A stretch of DNA of 64,000 bases from JAWLAT01 sp041395325 (lineage in GTDB: Bacteria; Pseudomonadota; Gammaproteobacteria; Xanthomonadales; SZUA-5). Of this stretch, positions 1 through 8,937 are shown one piece after another. The stretch is from assembly GCA_041395325.1 (NCBI GenBank), contig JAWLAT010000008.1, forward strand, positions 121,405 through 185,404, given 5' to 3'. Below the pieces are notes generated by a model. That model did not search any database. It was not told the origin of the DNA and worked only from the letters and a program-made list of their open reading frames with translations. Each line of letters opens with the position of its first letter. Within the stretch, counting starts at the first letter, position 1. Made by a program: the position numbers and the translations under genes.

Positions 1-1202
1 TCGACCATCCGCGGTGCGGCGGGCTGGCCCTGCAGCACACTGAGCACGCCCTGCACATCAGCGGCCGGTGCCACCGGCCGGCTGGCCATCGCGGCCTGCG
101 CCGGTGATGGCCCCTGCCGCGTCCGGCGCCCGCTGAGCAGATCTCGCAAGGTCTCGAACAGCTCGCTCTGGTCGAGGTCGTCGCCGGTATCGTGCATCGG
201 GCCGGCCTGCGGATGCGTTTCCGGTACCGACTGCCAGACGGCCTCCAGCGCCTGCAGCGCCGGGCCCAATTCGGCCGCAGGCAAAGCTGAGCTCGGGGTC
301 GCGTCGAATGGGCCGACCGACATCGGCGCCGGGTGCTCCGGGATCGGCGTTGGTGGCGCCGCAGACGGCTGCGAGTCCGGCAGTGACGCGGTTGCTGGAC
401 GTGTGACGGCGTCCGCCGGCTCGTCAGTGGGGTCCGATGGCGGCGTCTCACTGCGCTCGACAGGCGCCTGGTTGCCTACTTCAGCTGCCTCGGTGCCCGC
501 CGGCGACCGCAACGGCGCGGTTCGCGGGCGCGGCAAGAGCAAATGCGGCAGGATGCGGTGTCGAATCAGGTCATCGTTGACCGCCTCGAGCATCGCGTCC
601 AGCACCTCCAGCAAACAGTTTTCCAGATGGCGGTAGGCGTCCACGCGCGCCTCCACCGACAGGTCCAATCGGCGTCCTGCCGCCTTCAGCGCGTCGGCCA
701 GCGCCTGCGGACCGACCGGAATCAGCTCCACGTCCAGCGGCGGGGCGGCAGCGATGACGGCGAAGCGGTAGGCCAGCACATGCCAGGTGGCGGCAAAACG
801 CATCTCCGCCTTGGCTGACAACTCGGACAGGATCAAGCTCTCTTCCAGATCCTCGCTGGCGACCAGCTGCAGGACTTGTCCGCTGCTGCTCTGCGCAGGT
901 TTCGGGGCTTGCGCGGCAACCAGCCCGACCAGGCCGGCCTGCAGGCTGTCGCGGAAGGCGACCTGCATCTCGACGGCACGCTTGCGCACTTCGCGCATGG
1001 CGACGAACTGTTCGTTCTGTTGCTGATGATTGATCGCCTTGTCGGCGCGCCGGAACAGGATCTGCTCGTAGTCCGACAGTCCCTTCTGCAGTGCCGGCTC
1101 GAGCACCTGCCAGGCTGCCTGAAAGACGCCTTCGAGCACGCTGCGCACTCGCGGAGGCAAGCGCGCATCGGTGTACCGCGAAAAGGGCAGGATGTCGTGC
1201 AT
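1..1202 (-). CDS. DUF1631 family protein (N-terminal part, gene continues past the window start)
   Basis: An open frame runs leftward from ATG at 1202 to the window edge without a stop, giving about 400 N-terminal residues. It begins MHDILPFSRYTDARLPP and continues with a helical, Gln/Ala-rich segment (EQILFRRADKAINHQQNEQ) that matches my memory of the proteobacterial DUF1631 family. These proteins are usually about 700-800 residues and have no assigned biochemical function. From about residue 230 the sequence becomes Pro/Ala-rich and low in complexity, as in family linkers. No signal peptide or membrane segment is visible. A -10-like TACACT lies about 30 bp before the start. The family call is by recall; the missing C-terminus prevents a length check. 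Confidence 0.72.
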   Translation of the reverse strand, partial: MHDILPFSRYTDARLPPRVRSVLEGVFQAAWQVLEPALQKGLSDYEQILFRRADKAINHQQQNEQFVAMREVRKRAVEMQVAFRDSLQAGLVGLVAAQAPKPAQSSSGQVLQLVASEDLEESLILSELSAKAEMRFAATWHVLAYRFAVIAAAPPLDVELIPVGPQALADALKAAGRRLDLSVEARVDAYRHLENCLLEVLDAMLEAVNDDLIRHRILPHLLLPRPRTAPLRSPAGTEAAEVGNQAPVERSETPPSDPTDEPADAVTRPATASLPDSQPSAAPPTPIPEHPAPMSVGPFDATPSSALPAAELGPALQALEAVWQSVPETHPQAGPMHDTGDDLDQSELFETLRDLLSGRRTRQGPSPAQAAMASRPVAPAADVQGVLSVLQGQPAAPRMV

Positions 1203-1229
1203 GCCGGATCCGCCGCCGGAATCTCTCGC

Positions 1230-1235
1230 AGTGTA
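1230..1235 (-). promoter_or_regulatory. Putative -10 element of the DUF1631 gene
   Basis: On the minus strand this reads TACACT inside GCTACACT, about 28 bp before the ATG at 1202. The same form recurs before the PBP1B-like gene. No convincing -35 is seen, so the assignment is tentative. Confidence 0.35.
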
Positions 1236-1298
1236 GCTTGAGAACGCGTCTCGGCGCCGGTGTCATCTGGCCTGGCTCGACCCGCGCGCGGCTTGGGC

Positions 1299-1304
1299 TA
1301 TGCT
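1299..1304 (+). promoter_or_regulatory. Putative promoter of the M28 peptidase gene
   Basis: TATGCT at 1299-1304 is preceded at 16 bp by TCGACC (1277-1282), a 4/6 match to a sigma-70 -35. The preferred start codon at 1336 is about 30 bp downstream. Confidence 0.35.
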
Positions 1305-1335
1305 CGCCCGCGTTGCCGATCCGGAGTCACCGCTC

Positions 1336-2739
1336 ATGCGTCCGTTGCCTGTCCTGTTGCTGGCGCTGCACGCGCCCTTGTCGCTTGCCGCCGGCTTGGA
1401 AGAGTCACAGCTGCAGACGGCGGCTGCCCTGCGCGACCAGGCGCTGGCCGGGAGTGGCGCCTGTGCGATCGTCGAGTCGCTGACCACCGAAGTCGGCCCG
1501 CGACTGGCCGGGTCGGAGGCCGATGCGCGCGGACGCGCCTGGGCCGAGGTCAAGTTTCGCGAACTGGGTTTCGATCGGGTCTGGACCGAGGCAGTCAGTT
1601 TTCCGGTCTGGGAGCGAGGCTATGAGAGTGCCGCTGTGGTCGCGCCATACCCGCAGCCGCTGATCGTGACGGCGCTCGGCGGCACAGTCGGCACGCCCGA
1701 GGGTGGGGTGCGCGCCGAAGTGGTGGCATTTCCGTCCCTGGACGCGCTGCAGGCCGCCGATCCGGCCAGCGTGGCCGGCAAGATCGTCTTCCTCAACCAG
1801 CGCATGGAACGAGCCCGTGACGGCTCCGGTTATGGCCGCGCCGTGGTGATCCGCGCTCAGGGCGCCTCGGTGGCCGGTCGGGCCGGCGCGGCTGCCGTGC
1901 TGATCCGTTCGGTGGGCACCGACAGCACCTCGCGTACGCCTCACACCGGCATGATGCGCTACGACAACACGCCCACCCGCATTCCCGCCGCGGCGCTGTC
2001 GAATGTCGATGCCGACCTGCTGGAGAAGATCCTGCAGCGTGGTGAACCGGTGACGGTCAAGCTGGAGTTGGGCTCACGCACCCGCAAGGGCGATTACACG
2101 TCGGCCAATGTGATCGGCGAGATCACTGGGCGCCAGGCACCGCAGGAAGTGGTGTTGCTGGCCGCCCATCTGGACTCCTGGGACCTGGGCACTGGCGCCA
2201 TTGATGATGGTGCCGGCATTGCGATCACGATGGCTGCGGGCGCGCTGATCGGACAGCAGGCGCAGCCGCCGCGGCGCAGCATCCGGGTGGTGGCCTACGC
2301 CAACGAGGAGCAGGGTATCTATGGCGGCAAGGCCTATGCCGAAGCGCATGCCGATGACTTCCACAACCACATCCTCGCGCTGGAAAGTGATTTCGGCGCC
2401 GGTCGCATTTACCGCTTCGATACGCGCTTTGCCGAGGCGGCGCTGCCGTTGGCCACGCAGATGCAGACCTTGTTGACGCCACTGGGCGTGGAACGAGGCA
2501 GCAATGAAGCCTATGGGGGTGCCGACATCAGCACGCTGCGCGCCGCCGAGGTGCCGGTCGCGGGCCTGGCGCAGGATGGCACGCTGTACTTCGACATCCA
2601 CCACACGGCCAACGACACGCTGGACAAGATTGATGCGGCGGATCTGGATCAGAACGTGGCCGGCTTCGTGACCGTCGCCTGGCTGGCCGCCGACACCGAG
2701 GCCTATCTGGACGAGCGCGAGCGCCCAGCCGGGGACTGA
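1336..2739 (+). CDS. Secreted M28 family metallopeptidase (carboxypeptidase Q-like)
   Basis: This is a 467-residue zinc exopeptidase. The start at 1336 is chosen because it begins a clean signal peptide (MRPLPVLLLALHAPLSLAA); an in-frame ATG at 1300 would add 12 residues before it. An inserted PA-like region spans about 130-250. The peptidase core follows with a zinc-ligand motif AHLDSWDLGTGAIDDGAG near 277-295, the EE catalytic/ligand pair (NEEQGIYGG) near 322, ESDFGAG near 350, and a last ligand in DIHHTANDTLDK near 420. The order and length fit plasma glutamate carboxypeptidase-type M28 enzymes, which remove residues from short peptides. Periplasmic or extracellular peptide scavenging is inferred. 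It is transcribed divergently from the DUF1631 gene. Confidence 0.9.
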   Translation: MRPLPVLLLALHAPLSLAAGLEESQLQTAAALRDQALAGSGACAIVESLTTEVGPRLAGSEADARGRAWAEVKFRELGFDRVWTEAVSFPVWERGYESAAVVAPYPQPLIVTALGGTVGTPEGGVRAEVVAFPSLDALQAADPASVAGKIVFLNQRMERARDGSGYGRAVVIRAQGASVAGRAGAAAVLIRSVGTDSTSRTPHTGMMRYDNTPTRIPAAALSNVDADLLEKILQRGEPVTVKLELGSRTRKGDYTSANVIGEITGRQAPQEVVLLAAHLDSWDLGTGAIDDGAGIAITMAAGALIGQQAQPPRRSIRVVAYANEEQGIYGGKAYAEAHADDFHNHILALESDFGAGRIYRFDTRFAEAALPLATQMQTLLTPLGVERGSNEAYGGADISTLRAAEVPVAGLAQDGTLYFDIHHTANDTLDKIDAADLDQNVAGFVTVAWLAADTEAYLDERERPAGD

Positions 2740-2756
2740 GGCGGCGCCGCGCCGCC
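2740..2756. terminator. GC-rich hairpin between convergent genes
   Basis: GGCGGC and GCCGCC flank a 5-nt loop directly after the peptidase stop and just before the end of the opposing gene. There is no T-tract on either strand, so a terminator role is only plausible. Confidence 0.3.
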
Positions 2757-2761
2757 GAGTG

Positions 2762-3193
2762 TCAGCGCTCGTCGGCGGGCACGGGTCCGATCAGATCCCA
2801 CTGATTGCCGTAGAGATCGGCAAACACCGCTACACGCCCCCAGGGCTGATCCTCGGGTGGCCGCACGAAGCGCACGCCGCGATCCCGATAGCGCTGGTAG
2901 TCGCGCTGGAAGTCGTCGGTGTGTAGGAACAGGAAGACCCGACCGCCACTCTGCGCGCCGATGGCCTGCGCCTGCTCGGCGTTGGCGGCCCGCGCCAGCA
3001 GCAGCGCACAACTGGACCCGGGCGGCCGCACCACCACCCAGCGCTTGGCCTGCTCGGGCACCTCGCGATCTTCGACCAGTTCGAAACCGAGCGTATCGAC
3101 GTAGAAGGCCAGCGCCTCGTCATAGTCGCCAACCACCAGCGCGACCAGCGCCAGTTGCTGCTGCACAGGCGCCATCACCGTCGGCTCAGCCAC
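2762..3193 (-). CDS. VOC (glyoxalase/bleomycin resistance) superfamily protein
   Basis: This 143-residue protein has one vicinal-oxygen-chelate half-module pair: LALVALVVGDYDEALAFYVD at the N-terminus and RVAVFADLYGNQWDLIGP near the C-terminus. This is the usual layout of small VOC proteins related to glyoxalase I and PhnB-like proteins. The start at 3193 overlaps the end of the upstream dienelactone hydrolase gene by 8 bp, so the two are probably co-transcribed and coupled; a Met at 3175 is an alternative. The metal ligands and substrate cannot be fixed from sequence, and isomerase, dioxygenase or drug-binding roles all remain possible. Confidence 0.85.
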   Translation of the reverse strand: MAEPTVMAPVQQQLALVALVVGDYDEALAFYVDTLGFELVEDREVPEQAKRWVVVRPPGSSCALLLARAANAEQAQAIGAQSGGRVFLFLHTDDFQRDYQRYRDRGVRFVRPPEDQPWGRVAVFADLYGNQWDLIGPVPADER

Positions 3194-4085
3194 GCAGATG
3201 ATGGGCGAAGAAGTCGAGGGTCCGTTGCCAGGCCTTGGCCGCGGCGGCCTCGTCGAAGCGCGGGGTGGTGTCGTTGTTGAAACCGTGCTGGGTGTCCGGA
3301 TAGATCACCGCTTCATAGGACTTGCCGGCCGCCTTGAGGGCAGCTTCGTAGTCCGGCCAACTCGCGTTGACGCGCTCGTCCAGGCCGGCAAAGACCAGCA
3401 GCAGTTCAGCCTGGATCTGGTCGACCTGATCCAGTGGTGCGGGACCGCCGTAGAAGGGCACGGCGGCGCGCAGTTCGGGGACCTGCGTCGCCAGATAGTT
3501 GGTGATGGCGCCGCCGTAGCAGAAGCCCACCGCGCCCAGCCGGCCATTGCCATCCGGATGCGCCAGCAGCCAGCGCGCTGCCGCCACGAAATCCGCTCGT
3601 GCCTTGTTCTGGTCAAGCTGGCGGAACAACTCGCGCGCCTGATCTTCTCCACCCGGATAGCCACCCAGCGGGTGCAGTGCATCGGGTGCCAGCACCAGAT
3701 AGCCGGCCAGTCCAAGCCGTCGGGCGATGTCCTCGATGTGTGGATTGAGTCCGCGGTTCTCGTGCGCCACGACGACCAGCGGCAGCGGACCGTTGTGGCC
3801 CACCGGGCGAACCAGATAGCCACCGGCCGGGTCGCTGCCCTCTGGCGAGGGGTACTCGATGCGCTCGATCTGCAGCCGTGGATCCTCGGGCGATACGCGC
3901 TGCGCGGCGGCGAAGTTGGGACTCAGCGCGGCCAGCAGGGCAACAGCACCGGTGCTGCCGGCGGCGTAGCGGGAAGCGCCCGCGATGAATCCTCGACGGT
4001 CCAGCAATCCGTGCACATAGCGGTCGAACAGCTGCAGGACTTCAGGCGCGAAGTCAGCAGCGGTCAGGCGAGTGGGGGCGTTCAT
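3186..4085 (-). CDS. Dienelactone hydrolase family protein with Tat signal
   Basis: A 299-residue alpha/beta hydrolase. ATG at 4085 (MNAPTRLTAADF) is preferred to the upstream ATG at 4256, whose extra residues look non-coding. A twin-arginine stretch (LDRRGFIAGASR) followed by a hydrophobic segment near residues 25-55 suggests Tat export. The catalytic set typical of dienelactone hydrolases is visible: Glu in VVAHENRGLNP, nucleophile Cys in GFCYGG, Asp in FAGLDERV and His in DTQHGFNN. Substrates are likely lactones or related esters. The 3' end overlaps the VOC gene, so both may act on the same compound class. Confidence 0.9.
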   Translation of the reverse strand: MNAPTRLTAADFAPEVLQLFDRYVHGLLDRRGFIAGASRYAAGSTGAVALLAALSPNFAAAQRVSPEDPRLQIERIEYPSPEGSDPAGGYLVRPVGHNGPLPLVVVAHENRGLNPHIEDIARRLGLAGYLVLAPDALHPLGGYPGGEDQARELFRQLDQNKARADFVAAARWLLAHPDGNGRLGAVGFCYGGAITNYLATQVPELRAAVPFYGGPAPLDQVDQIQAELLLVFAGLDERVNASWPDYEAALKAAGKSYEAVIYPDTQHGFNNDTTPRFDEAAAAKAWQRTLDFFAHHLRG

Positions 4086-4159
4086 GGCGACTCCAGGCAC
4101 TGCGGACGGATGGCCATGATCGCGCGAATCGCGTTGGTTGTCCGTGCGGGTGCTCCGGT

Positions 4160-7100
4160 TCAGTCGTTGAGAATGGACCGCAGGGACCGCTGTGCCGCCT
4201 CCATCGAGAAGTTGTCCGCCACATTCTGCAGACCGGCGTCGGAGATCTGCAGCCACAGCTCGGGGTCCTGGTAAAGCCGCACGATCTCGGCGGCCAGCGC
4301 CGTCGGTTCGTCGGCGATCAGGCCGTGCACCCCATGCTCGAGAAACATGCCCTCGGCCGCGACCGAGGTCATCACGACCGGCTGCCCATGCGCCATGCTG
4401 GAATTGACCTTGCCCTTGACGCCGGCACCGTAGCGCAGCGGCGCAACCGCCAGGCGGCAGCCATCCAGAAAGGGTTCGAGCTGCTCGGCAAAGCCCTCAA
4501 TCACCACGCCGGGACGATCGGCCAGCCGGCGTATGGATTCCGGCATCTTGCTGCCGACCACGCGAAAGCGCATCTGCGGCAATTCGGCGTGCACCAGCGG
4601 CCACACCTCGTCGACAAACCAGCTGACGGCATCAACGTTGGGCACGTGCTGGAAACCACCGACAAAGAAAATGTCGCTGCGTTCTTCGAAGCCGGCGCGA
4701 CGGCCAGCGATCTGGTGGATGTTGCTGAGAATGTCGACGCGCGACTGCGGCAGCAATCCGCCCAGCAGCTCGCGTTCCACCGGACTGACCACGACGGTCA
4801 CATCGCTGTCCTGAATCAGCTGCAACTCCTGGCGCCGCGTGATGGCGGCCTGCTTGCGCATGGCCGCGTCATCGGCGACGGCGGCGGCGCGCTCTTCGCG
4901 CAGATAGTGCAGGTCGACCGTGTCGAAGATGAAGCGAGCCCGCGGACAGTATTGCCGCACCAACGGCAGGTAGTTCACGGCGATGTAGTGACGACAGACC
5001 AGTACCGCATCGAATTGCTCGCCCCGTTCACGCAGGAACGCAACCGGATCCTGCAGCCAGGGATGGGCCTGCACTTCCACACCCAGCGCCCGGACCGCGT
5101 CGGAATAGCCGGTGACTTCGGCGAGGTTGTCGGCAAAGAAGACCACTTTCCAGTGCTCGCCGATCAGCAGCCGGAACAGATTCATCAGGCGCACCGAGCC
5201 CGAATCCTGATCCGGGGTGGGCGTAGTCGCGTCGATGACCAGAATCCGACCCGCCACCCGGTGTTCGCAGGCCAGTCCGACACGTTCGCCATCGTGCGCG
5301 GGCTGTCGCTGCAGGGCGTCGCGCCAGCGCTCGAGAAACTTCTCGTGGTTGACCACCTGATAGCGCTTGATGCCGCTGCTGGTGTCGGTGCCGCTGGAAA
5401 TGCCTTCGTAGTGCACGACCCGGGAAGCCGGCTGGAAATAGACCCTCAGGCCGTGCTCTCGAACCTTGAAGGCGAGGTCGGTGTCCTCGTAATAGGCCGG
5501 CGCATAGTGGCTGTCAAAACCGCCGAGCTCATCGAACAGCGTGGTGGGGATCAGGATGGCTGCGCCGGAGCAATAGTCCGCTTCGCGCGGATAGTCAAAA
5601 CGAGGGTCGTTCGGATCCTCGAAGCGACCGTAGTTCCAGCCCGCGCCGTCACTGAAGATGATGCCGCCGGCTTCCTGCAGACGACCGTCCGGGTAGATCA
5701 GTTTGGCACCGGCCAGACCGCAATCCGGGAACTGCTCGAAAGTGTCGACCAGTGCCTGCAGCCAACCGGCCTGCACCGCCGTGTCGTTGTTGAGGAAGCA
5801 CAGATAGCGACCGCGAGCCATCGCCGCGCCGGCATTGCAGGCGCCGATGAAGCCCAGATTGGTCTGGTTGCGCAGCAGGCGCAGTCCTTCGAACCGGGCC
5901 AGCGCATCGGCGCTGTCGTCGGGCGAGCAATCGTCGACGACAATGATCTCGATCGGCAGTCCCTGGTCGGTGTCGACCAGACTGCGCAGGCAGGTGACGG
6001 TGTAGGCCAGTTTGCCGTAGACCGGGATGATGATGCTGACTTCCGGCGTCTCGCTGGCAGGTACCGCAAAGGCCTCGAAGCGTTCGCTGGGCTCGGGAGC
6101 CACCAGTGCAGGCAAGGGGCGGGGTGTGTGACGCAGTTCCTGCAGGGCCCGCCGGACCGTTCCACTGAGTCCTCGACTGCGCAGTGAACCGTCGGCGCGA
6201 TGCAGCAAGCTGCGGACCCGCCGCAAACGGAATGCGAGCCCGGGCGTCAGCTGGCGAATGCTGCGCGCGATCATTCGCAACGGTGCGGTCAGACGCCAAC
6301 TGCTGCTGCCCAGCAGTTCATGGCGAGAGGCCTCGGACCGCACCAGTTGTCCCGTCAGATCGGCACGGCTGGCCTGCAACTGCTGCAACTGCTGCATGAA
6401 TTCCTGCTCGCGACGGTTCTGGTCGGTCACCGTCCTGCGCACCTCTTCGGCGATGTCGGCCATCTGCTCGACCAGCGAGCGCACCAGTCGTCGTTCCTCG
6501 CGCAAGCGCTGACGTGCACGGTCGCGCAGCTGGCGCCGACGCAACTCACTTTGATCCAGTGCCGATTCCAGTTCGGCAATCTGACTGCGGGTCAGTTCCT
6601 CGGCGTGACCCAGTTGGGCACGGCTCTCGGCCAGTTGCTGTTCCAGCGAACGGGCCCAGCGAGTGCGATCCTGCAATTGCCGGTCCAGCGAAAATCCCCA
6701 GTCGGCACGCTTGTCCAGTTCCTGCTGCTGGGTCGTGAGTCGCTGGCGAGATTCGTCGAGTTGTTGCTGCAATTGGCGGCTGCGGCTGAGCAACTGCACG
6801 CGCTCAAAGGCGCTGGCGTCGGCCAGACGGGACCAGTCGAGTTGCCGCTGTCGGGCCGGGGCCGACAACAACGGGGCGTAGTCCGCCGCCATCATGCGGG
6901 TGTCGCGGAGCGGCCGCTCGCCGAGGGCCTCGTGCATCCGCCGCAGGTTGCCACGATCGTTCGCCAGGGCTCGCACCGTGGTGATCAGCGCCCGCGCATC
7001 GGGGCTGAACAGCAGGCCGTCGGCGCCATCGTCGATGCGTTCGGCGAAGGCGCCGGTGCGCGTGGCGATCGGCACCACGCCCAGGCTCCACAGCTCCGAC

Positions 7101-8665
7101 AAGGTGTAGCTGAAGCTCTCGGCCACCGTCGACAGCAGCAACGCCGCATGTGGACGGATTCGTGCCAGTCGTCGTGGCAACTCGACGTGCGGATAATCCA
7201 GCTCGATGTGCACGCCGGACATGCCGAAAAGCGCTTCGCCGGCCTTGCCGCAACCCAGCAGGTGCAGATCGGCGTGGCGGCTCAGTTCGGGCAAGGCCCC
7301 GCGCAACAGTTCCAGCCCCTTGCCGCCGTCGATGCGGCCCAGTACCAGCAGGCGCAGATGCTCGTCGTCGAAGTTTGGCTGCCAGTCGGGACCGGCTTCT
7401 GTCCAGGGGCGCAATCCGTGGCCGACGGTCTGAATCGACTGCTGCGCCAAGGTGGGCGCCATGCGCAGCAGATTGTGTCGAACCGAGTCCGTCGGCACGA
7501 CCATCTGCACCGAATCGGCCTGCAACCGCCGCACATAGTCTTCGTAGATCTGTTGCCAGAAGCCGGGATCGCGCTCGGCGAAGACCGCGTCCTGCGTCTT
7601 GGCCAGCACCGTCTGCTCGCGACTGGCGGCATCGAAACGCTGCTGCTCGTCGCCGAAGTTGCAGTGCAGTTCAGGCCACAGCGGGAAATAATCGTGGCCA
7701 ACCACGATGGTCGGCAGGCCGCTGTCGAACACGTCCAGGCTGTGTCCGATCAGCGAAGAAACCAGCACGCTGGCGACGGCGAACTCGCTCTGAATCTCGG
7801 CCAGGATCTGACGATATCCGGCGTGTCGACTGGTGATGCTGCCGATGGCCGGGAGCAGCGGCCAGCGCCGCACAGGCAGGCCGCTGGGCAACAGGCACAG
7901 CTCCAGGGCTTCGCCGTAGTGCCGCGATCGCCAGCGACCCCGAGCTCGCAGCCCCAGATAGACGCGATCCTGGTCCGCTTCGGACAAGTCACGGGCAAAG
8001 CGCTCGATGCCGCCGCCCCAGTCATGCAGTATGTGCAGGACCACCGGCCGACCATCCAGACCCGGCCAGCCGATGTCGTCGAGGCGCTCGGTCTGAGGCC
8101 AGCGTGAGCGCAATTCGGCCAATGGATCGACGGCCTCGCTGTCGCTCGGCACGGCGGGCAGATCAAAGGCCACATGGAGCTGCTCCAGACACAGCAGGCG
8201 GGTGGCCAGCACACCGCCTTGCAGCCACACCAATCGAGCCGGCGAATCGTCGGGCAGCGGCCAGCGTCGCGCCTGACCCAGCAGTGCGCAGTGCTGATCC
8301 AGTTGCAGGCCCTCGCCCTGTGCACGCCATTGCGACGGAACGGGCCACGCTGCCCCAAGGCAGGTCAGCGCCGCATCCGTGTCGATCGCGGCTTCATGCA
8401 GGCGTTCGACCAGCAGCGGTGGTATGGGCCCCTGGGGCAACTCGGCCAGCCACAGGATCTGTTCACCGGGTGGCCTGTCGACAGCCAGCCGGGCTGCTTC
8501 CTGCCAACGGGTGGCAGCAACGGACTGCACGGTCCAATCCACCTGCGGTGCGCTGGTGCGCAGCAGCGCCAGGACAGCATCGGCATCGATCGTTTGGGGC
8601 ACCCAGGCCAGCAGCGCAGTCGGGACGTTGGAGCGGTCCGACTGGCGCGTCCGCGTGTTCAGCAT
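4160..8665 (-). CDS. Multidomain glycosyltransferase (GT4 - coiled coil - GT2 - GT4)
   Basis: A 1501-residue protein. ATG at 8665 is chosen because AGGAAAG lies just upstream. Domains in order: an N-terminal region of about 200 residues of unknown role; a GT-B glycosyltransferase of family GT4 type (about 205-600, with LRLLVLGRIDGGKGLELL and TVAESFSYTLSELWSLG); a Gln/Arg/Glu-rich coiled coil (about 620-785); the GSSSWRLTAPLR motif common in multidomain transferases; a GT2 domain (about 874-1130, EVSIIIPVYGK, FLNNDT, YYEDTDLAFKVREHG); and a second GT4-like domain to the end (RYGAGVKGKVNSSMAHG). No signal peptide or membrane span is visible, so it is probably cytoplasmic. It likely builds a surface polysaccharide, O-antigen or glycan chain. 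No other polysaccharide genes are adjacent. Confidence 0.92.
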   Translation of the reverse strand: MLNTRTRQSDRSNVPTALLAWVPQTIDADAVLALLRTSAPQVDWTVQSVAATRWQEAARLAVDRPPGEQILWLAELPQGPIPPLLVERLHEAAIDTDAALTCLGAAWPVPSQWRAQGEGLQLDQHCALLGQARRWPLPDDSPARLVWLQGGVLATRLLCLEQLHVAFDLPAVPSDSEAVDPLAELRSRWPQTERLDDIGWPGLDGRPVVLHILHDWGGGIERFARDLSEADQDRVYLGLRARGRWRSRHYGEALELCLLPSGLPVRRWPLLPAIGSITSRHAGYRQILAEIQSEFAVASVLVSSLIGHSLDVFDSGLPTIVVGHDYFPLWPELHCNFGDEQQRFDAASREQTVLAKTQDAVFAERDPGFWQQIYEDYVRRLQADSVQMVVPTDSVRHNLLRMAPTLAQQSIQTVGHGLRPWTEAGPDWQPNFDDEHLRLLVLGRIDGGKGLELLRGALPELSRHADLHLLGCGKAGEALFGMSGVHIELDYPHVELPRRLARIRPHAALLLSTVAESFSYTLSELWSLGVVPIATRTGAFAERIDDGADGLLFSPDARALITTVRALANDRGNLRRMHEALGERPLRDTRMMAADYAPLLSAPARQRQLDWSRLADASAFERVQLLSRSRQLQQQLDESRQRLTTQQQELDKRADWGFSLDRQLQDRTRWARSLEQQLAESRAQLGHAEELTRSQIAELESALDQSELRRRQLRDRARQRLREERRLVRSLVEQMADIAEEVRRTVTDQNRREQEFMQQLQQLQASRADLTGQLVRSEASRHELLGSSSWRLTAPLRMIARSIRQLTPGLAFRLRRVRSLLHRADGSLRSRGLSGTVRRALQELRHTPRPLPALVAPEPSERFEAFAVPASETPEVSIIIPVYGKLAYTVTCLRSLVDTDQGLPIEIIVVDDCSPDDSADALARFEGLRLLRNQTNLGFIGACNAGAAMARGRYLCFLNNDTAVQAGWLQALVDTFEQFPDCGLAGAKLIYPDGRLQEAGGIIFSDGAGWNYGRFEDPNDPRFDYPREADYCSGAAILIPTTLFDELGGFDSHYAPAYYEDTDLAFKVREHGLRVYFQPASRVVHYEGISSGTDTSSGIKRYQVVNHEKFLERWRDALQRQPAHDGERVGLACEHRVAGRILVIDATTPTPDQDSGSVRLMNLFRLLIGEHWKVVFFADNLAEVTGYSDAVRALGVEVQAHPWLQDPVAFLRERGEQFDAVLVCRHYIAVNYLPLVRQYCPRARFIFDTVDLHYLREERAAAVADDAAMRKQAAITRRQELQLIQDSDVTVVVSPVERELLGGLLPQSRVDILSNIHQIAGRRAGFEERSDIFFVGGFQHVPNVDAVSWFVDEVWPLVHAELPQMRFRVVGSKMPESIRRLADRPGVVIEGFAEQLEPFLDGCRLAVAPLRYGAGVKGKVNSSMAHGQPVVMTSVAAEGMFLEHGVHGLIADEPTALAAEIVRLYQDPELWLQISDAGLQNVADNFSMEAAQRSLRSILND

Positions 8666-8899
8666 GACCTTGGCTTTCCTTCCTTCCCTGGTCGATCCGG
8701 CCAACGGGGGCCTGTGGTCCGCCGCGAGTGCCGCGCCGGCCAGGGCCAGCAGCAAGGGCGCGCTCGCGTTGACCGCCCATTATGTTGTCACCGAGGCAGG
8801 CTGTCACCTTCGCTGACTCGTCGCTCCTGATCGTCGCAGCCGGCCTTGCGCCGGGCACAGCGATCGGCATTGCCCGCAAACGGCCTCGCGACGAGCCGC

Positions 8900-8905
8900 T
8901 ACACT
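8900..8905 (+). promoter_or_regulatory. Putative -10 element of the PBP1B-like gene
   Basis: TACACT in the context GCTACACTGCCCGC lies 32 bp before the preferred TTG start at 8938. The -35 region is poor. If this is the promoter, the upstream in-frame ATG at 8782 cannot be the start, which supports the TTG choice. Confidence 0.35.
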
Positions 8906-8937
8906 GCCCGCTAGATGCATTGGAGTGGGGCGAGGGC

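Noticed and set aside
4325..8107. Two long plus-strand open frames (about 620 and 635 codons) opposite the glycosyltransferase gene
   Set aside because: They mirror the codon pattern of the real gene on the other strand, have no domain match, and the minus-strand product has clear conserved motifs throughout.
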